Shown: piece by piece, positions 22,424-28,119 of the stretch
Position numbering within the stretch: position 1 is the first letter of the stretch
Layout: each line of letters starts with the position of its first letter
Assembly: GCA_004559845.1 (NCBI GenBank)
Contig: SFWW01000011.1
Coordinates: forward strand, 1-28,119
Reading direction: 5' to 3'
Length of the DNA: 28,119 nt
Source of the DNA: a bacterium
GTDB lineage: Bacteria > Bacteroidota > Bacteroidia > Bacteroidales > Muribaculaceae
Notes under the pieces: generated by a model
Databases searched by the model: none
What the model was told of the DNA's origin: nothing
What the model saw: only the letters and a program-made list of their open reading frames with translations
Made by a program: the position numbers and the translations under genes

Positions 22424-23773
22424 TTAGAATGAGAATTGCACACGAGCTTGCACTTGATGGAAGTTTTTGTCGTAGGGGCGAGCATCTTTCTTCAAATTGC
22501 TATAGGTGTAGTCGAGCATCACCTGTGCATATTTGTTGAAAGAATAGTTCAATCCCAAGGTGGCAGAGATGATGCGTCCGCCGCCCACAGAAGAAGAAGC
22601 GTAGGGCCAGTCCGCCATATATCCATCGGGATAATATTGGTCGCGTCCGGCAGAATAGTATTCACCATCCACGATGTCGTTGAGGTCGGTGAAATTCACG
22701 CGTCCCACCACTTCGAGCGATTTGCCGTTCATACCCCCGAGCACAGCATCGTGCATATCATATTTGTAGTCGCCACCAAAAATTTTGTAGCCGGCTTCAA
22801 GGTATGCACCATTGAAATGGTTGGTGCGCAATGGGTTGGCAGTGAGCCAAGCATCGTAGGTGCCCCATCCGTCGATATTGTCTTGTGCGGCGATAAACAC
22901 CTTGTAAGAATCGCGTTTTTTGGTCACCACTTTGTGCTTGTATTCACCTCTGATAAAATAGTTGTTGCCAAACCAGAGTGCTTCACCGCCGAGGTCAATC
23001 ACATTGTTCGCCCATGGAAGTTCGCAGTTCACAAACGAATCGTCGTCAACGTAAGTTTCCATGCTTTGCGACAGGCTCAACGTCTTTTTCAAGATGGTGG
23101 AACCCTTAGTGGTGTATTCTTCACCGCCGCCAATATGTGCAAAGCGAGCGCTGGCGCCCACGTGGCCGCCGCCGTGCTGATTGATGTTGCGATAGAGCCA
23201 GCGTCCGGAGACTGTTACGCCATTGAATCCGGATTCAATCTTATTGTATTGGTTTTCGGTAAACAGACCTTGATAGAGGAAGATTTTCGGCGTGGAATAT
23301 TTGTAGGTCACACCCAATGCTCTACCTTCGCCGAGGGCTTCCGAGCTACCGGGACGCGAGATAAAGTGGTAGCTGCCGAGCGAAGTTTGGCGAGCCATGG
23401 TTCCGGCGGGGTCGTTGTAGTAGCCCACTTTCACTGCGTGTGTGGCTTTTTGAGCATCTTTAGTGGAATATTCCAGGAAGATGTTTTTTTGCGAGAATTC
23501 GCCGTTTCCAAATCCGAAATCGGCGTAGAAATACCAGTTTTCGCCATATTTCATCGATGTGCGAATACGCGCATCAGAGATGCAAGCGCCGCTATTGAGC
23601 GGAGTGAATTCGGTGTTGAACAATGCGGCGTCAGCCATAAAGCGGGCTCCTACAGTGAAGTTCACTTTTTTCTCTTCGTTAGAGATGTTTAATGTGGGGT
23701 CTACGTCGAAATCTTGAGCGAAGCCCGACATGGATATTGCAGCAACGCATGCTGCCAAAATATATTTTTTCAT
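22424..23773 (-). CDS. OprP/OprO-like phosphate-selective porin
   Basis: This 449-aa outer-membrane protein has a signal peptide (MKKYILAACVAAISMSGFAQ). Barrel strands of the porin O/P family follow: VNFTVGARFMADAALFN, ARIRTSMKYGENWYFYADFG, KNIFLEYS, VKVGYYNDPAG and FISRPGSSEALGEGRALGVTY. It ends HQVQARVQFSF, with the terminal Phe needed for barrel assembly. This family includes the phosphate and polyphosphate porins of Pseudomonas; specificity here is not proven. The ATG at 23773 is chosen over an in-frame TTG at 23788. It follows the phosphodiesterase lipoprotein gene by 34 bp and is probably co-transcribed with it, which supports a role in uptake of phosphate or phosphate esters. Confidence 0.88.
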   Translation of the reverse strand: MKKYILAACVAAISMSGFAQDFDVDPTLNISNEEKKVNFTVGARFMADAALFNTEFTPLNSGACISDARIRTSMKYGENWYFYADFGFGNGEFSQKNIFLEYSTKDAQKATHAVKVGYYNDPAGTMARQTSLGSYHFISRPGSSEALGEGRALGVTYKYSTPKIFLYQGLFTENQYNKIESGFNGVTVSGRWLYRNINQHGGGHVGASARFAHIGGGEEYTTKGSTILKKTLSLSQSMETYVDDDSFVNCELPWANNVIDLGGEALWFGNNYFIRGEYKHKVVTKKRDSYKVFIAAQDNIDGWGTYDAWLTANPLRTNHFNGAYLEAGYKIFGGDYKYDMHDAVLGGMNGKSLEVVGRVNFTDLNDIVDGEYYSAGRDQYYPDGYMADWPYASSSVGGGRIISATLGLNYSFNKYAQVMLDYTYSNLKKDARPYDKNFHQVQARVQFSF

Positions 23774-23807
23774 ATTGCTAAATCTCAAAAATTAATGAAA
23801 CAGATGA

Positions 23808-25517
23808 TTAATTGCGCGGATAACCTAATTTAGTGAGCAAAGCGCCGGCATCGGGCACCACCGAGGGAGCTTGGCTATTGTCGAAAGTTTGACCCGGGTG
23901 GAAGGGGTTGGGCAGAGCCTTGTTGCATCGCATTCCGTGGTCAATCATGTAGGTGAGGTTCATTTCGGTGCGGTTGGTGAAGCATCCGTCCATGTAGATA
24001 TTCCAAGTGCCGCCATCGCTATAGTCGGTTTTCGGAATGGTAATGCGAGTTAAGTCGTCGAATTCGGTGGGATTGGTGTCCCAGATATTCACCCATAAGC
24101 CCATGTATTTGGTGATTTGAGCTTGAGAGTCAAATGAATAGGGGTGATTGAGCATACCTGCTTTGCGCACCATATAGGCTTGCCATGGGCAGTTCATTTC
24201 GGGATAATTGTTGGGCGCGCCGGAAATGGCGGGACCTATAATGTGGCAACCCTTATCTTGCATATATTTAATGAAGTCAGCCACACCTTCGGGGGTGTCG
24301 TACTTGATATCGGTGGCATAGTCGCCGGGATAGTCGGTCCAGAGCAGATAGCACATGGGGATACGGCCCTTAAACACCTTAAACACGCGTTCCACGGAGT
24401 CGAAGGAGAAGGTTTGGAGAATCACCTTGCCATTGGTGCGGCCAACGTTCACCTTGCCATCTTTGTAGAAAGGTTGACCGGTGCAATCTTGGGTGCAAAT
24501 GTTCCAGCCCCATTTAGCGAGTTCGTTATACACGCGCGCTTCAATATTTTTGGGCTGTGCCCAACTTTCTTTAAATTCGATGTAGATGCCCGGGCGGTTG
24601 CCGCTGTCTTGAGGATCGTCGACATAAGCATTCGAGAAGTCGTACTCAATGAAATCGTGGTATCTACCTTGGTGACCGTATTCCACGCCTTCCACAACTT
24701 GCGCTTCAGAAGCGGCATAAATTTCTTTCAGCGTTTTGCCCTTGTATTGGTTTTTCACATAATAGGGCAGAATGCGGCGTCCTTCGGCATCGCGTTTGAG
24801 CATTTTGCCTTCGGCATACGCAATTTGGTCGGCCAATGCAGAGATGTATTGTCCTTTGCTATACACCACGCCTTTGCCGCTTTTCAGCGATTCGAGGGTT
24901 TTTTCGAGCGCATCATATTGTCCGTCGCCTTGCTGACCGAAAGCGCTACGGGCTTGCTCAATGTTGTCTTCATTAAACCAAGTGCCGGCATCGAGCATCA
25001 GCAATTCGGCATAGTAGTAGTTGCGCGGATAGTAACTGTAGTAGTCGGTGAGTTCGGCTTGATAGCATGCTTCGATGTCCTCTTCCGAGAAATTGCAGGG
25101 TGTGCCGTCTTCCCAGGTGAGCGTACGGTAGAATGCCTTGCGAATTTCGGGAATTTGGTCGCTAAACACGGATTGAATGTTGGTGGTGCGCTTCAAATTG
25201 TCGTCGTGGAGCGAAAGCACCACGCCGTCTTTGGTGCACTGGAGGTCGGATTCCAAATAATCGGCACCCATGTCGCGCGCCCAGCGCCAACTGGCTTCTG
25301 TTTCTTCCGGTGCCCAGAAGGTGGAACCACGGTGTGCAATCACTGCGTAGAGCGGCACATAATCGCGCACCTTCGACAGTTCGGCATTGAGCACTTGCAC
25401 ATCAATTTTTTTTGCATTGGTATTGAAGTCCGTGAACTGCTGTTCATCGGAGCAAGACGAGAAGGATGCAACAGCCAATAGGCCTAATGCTCCTAAGTTC
25501 AGAATTTTTTTAATCAT
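23808..25517 (-). CDS. glycerophosphodiester phosphodiesterase lipoprotein
   Basis: This 569-aa lipoprotein has a signal (MIKKILNLGALGLLAVASFS, lipidated Cys22). The GDPD catalytic residues are visible: His62-Arg63 in AHRGSTFWAPEET, Glu89 and Asp91 in ADYLESDLQCTKDG, and His104 in SLHDDNLKRTT; YIEFKES follows later as the second metal or substrate strand. The enzyme hydrolyses glycerophosphodiesters to sn-glycerol 3-phosphate and an alcohol, outside the inner membrane. It is much longer than typical GDPDs (about 250-350 aa). Most of the extra length lies between residues ~115 and ~290, a segment rich in Tyr and charged residues. It starts an operon with the OprP-like porin. The ATG at 25517 gives the lipoprotein signal; a longer frame to 25568 adds non-signal residues. 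Confidence 0.92.
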   Translation of the reverse strand: MIKKILNLGALGLLAVASFSSCSDEQQFTDFNTNAKKIDVQVLNAELSKVRDYVPLYAVIAHRGSTFWAPEETEASWRWARDMGADYLESDLQCTKDGVVLSLHDDNLKRTTNIQSVFSDQIPEIRKAFYRTLTWEDGTPCNFSEEDIEACYQAELTDYYSYYPRNYYYAELLMLDAGTWFNEDNIEQARSAFGQQGDGQYDALEKTLESLKSGKGVVYSKGQYISALADQIAYAEGKMLKRDAEGRRILPYYVKNQYKGKTLKEIYAASEAQVVEGVEYGHQGRYHDFIEYDFSNAYVDDPQDSGNRPGIYIEFKESWAQPKNIEARVYNELAKWGWNICTQDCTGQPFYKDGKVNVGRTNGKVILQTFSFDSVERVFKVFKGRIPMCYLLWTDYPGDYATDIKYDTPEGVADFIKYMQDKGCHIIGPAISGAPNNYPEMNCPWQAYMVRKAGMLNHPYSFDSQAQITKYMGLWVNIWDTNPTEFDDLTRITIPKTDYSDGGTWNIYMDGCFTNRTEMNLTYMIDHGMRCNKALPNPFHPGQTFDNSQAPSVVPDAGALLTKLGYPRN

Positions 25518-25734
25518 AAAGATTTTAAATTTAGTTTTTAAGAAAAAAATTAAATATTTAGCTAACAATAATGCGCTGCGATTAAAAAAATGTGAGTAAA
25601 AATTAAATTGGTTTCAAATGGATTTTGCTGTTGAAAAATCTTCAAACAATAAATTCTTTCAATGCTTGAAATGTGTAAATCAGCACCTGTGGAAAAAATT
25701 CTCTGCTCCCTGGTGATGGCTTACCATTCCGTTG

Positions 25735-25765
25735 CGAAATTATACATTATTTTTGAATTGCGCAA
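25735..25765 (-). promoter_or_regulatory. probable promoter of the phosphodiesterase-porin operon
   Basis: On the minus strand, TTG (25765-25763), a 20-bp gap, and TAATTTCG (25742-25735) match the consensus except for one base in the -7 box. The leader to the ATG at 25517 would be about 210 bases, long enough to carry regulation. Confidence 0.5.
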
Positions 25766-25889
25766 GATTTTTGCTTTCAAAATGAAACTTTTTTAAAAAT
25801 TTCGCCTGCCGGCATGGGCTATTTACCTAAATGTGTAGACTTTGAGGCAAATGGCTATTTTGGGGTAGGATGTTACGAGCAGGCGGTGA

Positions 25890-25897
25890 TATCTTTG
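25890..25897 (+). promoter_or_regulatory. -7-like box before the phage relic
   Basis: TATCTTTG (25890-25897) matches the -7 consensus, 48 bp before the M15 peptidase start. No TTG element is found at the usual distance, so this is weak. Confidence 0.35.
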
Positions 25898-25945
25898 CAC
25901 GCAAAAGCATTTTTATTAAGTATTCACTTCAAAAATTATTCTTCC

Positions 25946-26344
25946 ATGAAACATTTCACACTTCACGAGCTCACGCGCTCCACCACTGCCACCCTACAAG
26001 GTATCGACAACACGCCACCCGCTGAAGCCGTGCATCGGCTGGAACTGCTGGTGGAGCACGTGCTCGACCCCTTGCGTGAGGCTTGGGGAAAACCCATCCA
26101 TGTGAGTAGCGGCTATCGCTGCCCGGCTCTGAACAAGGCGGTGGGCGGCGCGCCGGCAAGCCAGCACATGCGTGGCGAAGCCGCCGACATTTCGGTGGGC
26201 AACCCGGCGGATAATCGCCGACTGTATCACCTGCTTCACACGCTGAAGCTGCCAGTGGACCAAGCCATCAACGAATACGATTTTTCGTGGATACATGTGT
26301 CGTATGGCCCACGCATGCGTCGTCAGTATTTTGCCATTCGATAA
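25946..26344 (+). CDS. M15-family peptidase (phage-type endolysin)
   Basis: This 132-aa protein is a Peptidase_M15 zinc DD- or DL-endo/carboxypeptidase domain with almost nothing else. HVSSGYRCPALNKAVGGAPA leads into SQHMRGEAADIS, and later WIHVSYG. The zinc ligands fit His74, Asp81 and His117. It cleaves peptidoglycan stem peptides. There is no signal peptide, as usual for phage endolysins that need a holin, and no holin is visible. The ATG at 25946 gives the family start MKHFTLHELTRS. It lies 21 bp upstream of a portal-like gene, which supports phage origin. Confidence 0.9.
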   Translation: MKHFTLHELTRSTTATLQGIDNTPPAEAVHRLELLVEHVLDPLREAWGKPIHVSSGYRCPALNKAVGGAPASQHMRGEAADISVGNPADNRRLYHLLHTLKLPVDQAINEYDFSWIHVSYGPRMRRQYFAIR

Positions 26345-26365
26345 ACCTCTATTATTTAACCCGCT

Positions 26366-27757
26366 ATGACCAACAACAATGCAATTTTAAGAGCCGCCTA
26401 CTCGGCTTGGAGTGCGGCAAATGCCTTGCGCAGCAGGCGATTGCGCAACAAGCGATTCACCTACGGCGACCAGTGGAGCGATGCCACCACCGATGCCGAG
26501 GGCAATCCCACCACCGAAGAAGCGCTCATTTATCATAAATATGGCACAGCGCCTATCACCAACAATGTGCTTCGCCAAATGGTGAAAACCATCGTGGGCA
26601 GATTTCGAGCCGAGCATCTGCGCCGCATCAGTGAGCCTAAAGAACTGAAAGCCATCGCTCAAGAAAATGCTGTGGATGAGCTCGACAGCCGCGCATTGGA
26701 GGAATTTCTGATTTCGGGATGCTGCATTCAGCGCATCGACGAAACAGACCGGCTGGGCGAAAAGCATGTGGAGGTGAGCAATGTGAATTTGGCACACTTT
26801 TTCATGAATCACACCACCGACCCGCTCAACCGCGATTGCGAAATAGTGGGGCAACTTCACGATTTGAGCATTGCCGAATTGATTAAGCGAGTGGCACCCG
26901 GCAACAAGAAAAAAGCCGCTTGGGTGCGACGACTCTATAGCGATGCGCCCGACGAACGAACGCTACAATTCTGCACCGCTATCGGCACCGACTCGCAAAG
27001 CGGTAGCCCGTTTTGGTTTTCCCGCTCCAACAAATGCCGCGTGATTGAGGTGTGGACGCTGGAGAGCCAAGAAGTGCTGCTTTGCCACGACAAAACCACC
27101 GCTAAGGTGACGGTGATGCCTATCAGCATGGAAAAGAAAATCAAAGCCGACCCTCATATCAGCTATAAATGGGATATTGCCACCATGTGGCGATGCCGCT
27201 GGTTCACCCCTATGGGCGATGTACTCACCACTTTCGATTCGCCCTATAGCCACCGCTCTCACCCCTTTGTGGTGAAATTTTATCCCCTCACCGATGGAGA
27301 AGTGCACGGCTTTATTGAAGACGTAATCGACCAGCAAAAATACATCAACCGCCTCATCACCATCGTGGACCGCATCTTGAGCAATAGCGCCAAAGGCGTG
27401 CTCCTCTATCCCGAAAGTGCCAAGCCGGGGTCGCTGAGCTGGAACACCATTTTGCGCATTTGGAACGAAACGGGCGGCGTGCTGCCCTATTCGCCCGACG
27501 GCTCGCTCGCCAAACCCGAACAAGTGAGCCACGACAACACCAACATCGGTATCTTTGAAATGATTAATTTGCAAATGAAACTGATGGAGAATGTGTCGGG
27601 GGTGACCGGGTCGCTGCAAGGACAAAATGTGAACACTTCGGGCAGCGCGTCGCTCTACCAATCGCAAGCCGCCAACTCGAGCATTGCGCTCTACGACATT
27701 TTCGATACCTTCAACAATTTCCGCTCCCTGCGCAACCAAAAATTACTCAATCTATAA
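26366..27757 (+). CDS. phage portal-like protein
   Basis: This 463-aa protein resembles tailed-phage portal proteins. Features are the start region with FTYGDQW and NNVLRQMVKTIVGRF, a central KFYPLTDGEVHGFIEDVIDQ (the stretch before the stem helix), the helix QKYINRLITIVDRILSNSAKG, and a C-terminal VSGVTGSLQGQNVNTSGSAS region typical of the portal crown or wing segment. A portal forms the 12-subunit ring through which DNA enters the capsid. The frame stops 49 residues after the VTGSLQG motif, so the C-terminus may be short. No terminase, capsid or protease gene is nearby. With the M15 gene it looks like a two-gene relic; a domesticated role cannot be excluded. Confidence 0.8.
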   Translation: MTNNNAILRAAYSAWSAANALRSRRLRNKRFTYGDQWSDATTDAEGNPTTEEALIYHKYGTAPITNNVLRQMVKTIVGRFRAEHLRRISEPKELKAIAQENAVDELDSRALEEFLISGCCIQRIDETDRLGEKHVEVSNVNLAHFFMNHTTDPLNRDCEIVGQLHDLSIAELIKRVAPGNKKKAAWVRRLYSDAPDERTLQFCTAIGTDSQSGSPFWFSRSNKCRVIEVWTLESQEVLLCHDKTTAKVTVMPISMEKKIKADPHISYKWDIATMWRCRWFTPMGDVLTTFDSPYSHRSHPFVVKFYPLTDGEVHGFIEDVIDQQKYINRLITIVDRILSNSAKGVLLYPESAKPGSLSWNTILRIWNETGGVLPYSPDGSLAKPEQVSHDNTNIGIFEMINLQMKLMENVSGVTGSLQGQNVNTSGSASLYQSQAANSSIALYDIFDTFNNFRSLRNQKLLNL

Positions 27758-27780
27758 GGCTCCTACCTGCACACACGGAA

Positions 27781-27832
27781 GGTGGGGCTGTGCATCTATA
27801 AGAACATGCACAGCCCCACCCTATTTTATTTT
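27781..27832 (+). terminator. strong terminator after the portal-like gene
   Basis: A perfect 15-bp stem (GGTGGGGCTGTGCAT, 27781-27795, with 27806-27820) has a 10-base loop and is followed by CTATTTTATTTT. It closes the phage relic and separates it from the converging carboxypeptidase gene. Confidence 0.88.
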
Positions 27833-27838
27833 GTGGAT

Positions 27839-28119
27839 TTACTTTGCTGATGGGATGAAGCGAAGGCTCACCTTATCGGCTTCCACGGTCAGTTCCACGG
27901 GGCAGCCCTCGATGAGTGGGGTGTTCCATGACTCGTCGTGGCTGGTGGGGAAGTCGTAGCAGATGGGGATTTGATACTCGTCGAGGAATTCGTGGAGCAT
28001 CTGATCCATGCTTTCATAGTCTGAAAGGCCGGTCACTTCGGTGAATCGGCCCACGATGATGCCTTTCACATGGTCGAGCGTGCCTTTCAACTTCATCTGA
28101 AACAGCAAACTTGCCACAC
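27839..28119 (-). CDS. LD-carboxypeptidase (S66 family), 3' part
   Basis: The frame runs leftward from the window edge to a stop at 27839 and is 5'-truncated by the window; a GTG at 28117 is only an internal codon. The visible 92 residues match the C-terminus of S66 peptidases (LdcA/MccF-like): LKGTLDHVKGIIVGRFTEV, DYQ-like helix residues, then CYDFPTSHDESWNTPLIEG with the expected catalytic His in the SHDE segment and the closing VSLRFIPSAK. These enzymes cut the L,D bond of peptidoglycan tetrapeptides during cell-wall recycling. The nucleophile Ser and the rest of the active site are outside the window. Confidence 0.8.
   Translation of the reverse strand, partial: VASLLFQMKLKGTLDHVKGIIVGRFTEVTGLSDYESMDQMLHEFLDEYQIPICYDFPTSHDESWNTPLIEGCPVELTVEADKVSLRFIPSAK

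Larger units (their letters stand above)
25518..25945. other. 428-bp divergent spacer
   Basis: This AT-rich region separates the phosphodiesterase operon (leftward) from the phage relic (rightward). It holds a near-consensus promoter for the former at 25735-25765 and a -7-like box for the latter at 25890-25897. I see no gene; an open frame upstream of the M15 start shows no family residues. Confidence 0.5.

Noticed and set aside
22436..23692. 418-residue plus-strand frame antisense to the porin
   Set aside because: It mirrors the porin gene's wobble positions and shows no domains; the porin has a signal peptide and barrel end.
24144..25481. 445-residue plus-strand frame antisense to the phosphodiesterase
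   Set aside because: It is hydrophobic but without any motif; the opposite strand carries the GDPD active-site residues.

Overview
The window reads as chromosome of a Bacteroidales bacterium (phylum Bacteroidota; Prevotellaceae or Muribaculaceae would fit, but I cannot settle the family). The signs are Bacteroidota-type promoters (TTG or TTTG, about 20 bp, then TAnnTTTG) in front of most transcription units, no clear Shine-Dalgarno sequences, lipoproteins with loose lipoboxes, and family-typical genes (LemA/TPM cluster, Big_5 lipoprotein, AsnA, OmpP1/FadL, OprP-like porin, NhaD). Most genes are ordinary housekeeping or envelope genes.

Layout. 1-398: gene-poor, with a 9-bp tandem repeat that encodes a Lys-His-Leu-rich mini-ORF. 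399-5689: lemA followed by six consecutive TPM-domain genes (one cytosolic, five exported or membrane-anchored, two of them degenerate), apparently one operon-like array. 5981-7309: NhaD Na+/H+ antiporter. 7541-7612: tRNA-Arg(CCT) with its own promoter and a strong terminator. 7890-9461 (-): OmpP1/FadL-type outer-membrane protein. 9823-12124: AGCS amino-acid:Na+ symporter plus glutaminase, 13 bp apart, probably a glutamine import and deamidation unit. 12197-13144 (-): D-2-hydroxyacid dehydrogenase, whose leader carries three perfect 20-bp repeats with tiny upstream ORFs. 13473-14927: archaeal-type AAA ATPase with a C-terminal PD-(D/E)xK-like domain, bracketed by two 57-bp palindromic direct repeats plus a third diverged copy. 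14928-15569: a long AT-rich spacer with palindromes and a possible small ORF. 15570-17639: Ig-like (Big_5) lipoprotein. 17760-18794: asnA. 18998-19071: tRNA-Asp(GTC). 19224-19778 (-): SlyD-like FKBP isomerase with a Cys-rich tail. 20041-22306: iron-containing alcohol dehydrogenase, then an AraC-type regulator. 25517-22424 (-): glycerophosphodiester phosphodiesterase lipoprotein and an OprP-like porin, probably one operon for phosphate-ester scavenging. 25946-27757: a two-gene phage relic (M15 peptidase and portal-like protein) closed by a strong terminator. 27839-28119 (-): 3' part of an LD-carboxypeptidase gene that runs off the window.

The most interesting signals are the six-fold TPM expansion behind lemA, the AAA ATPase gene enclosed by matching 57-bp palindromic repeats (a possible mobile or self-regulated module), and the slippage-prone repeat leader of the dehydrogenase, where each repeat supplies a start codon and the upstream ORFs end two bases before the next start. 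All promoter and terminator calls were made by eye; no search or folding program was run.
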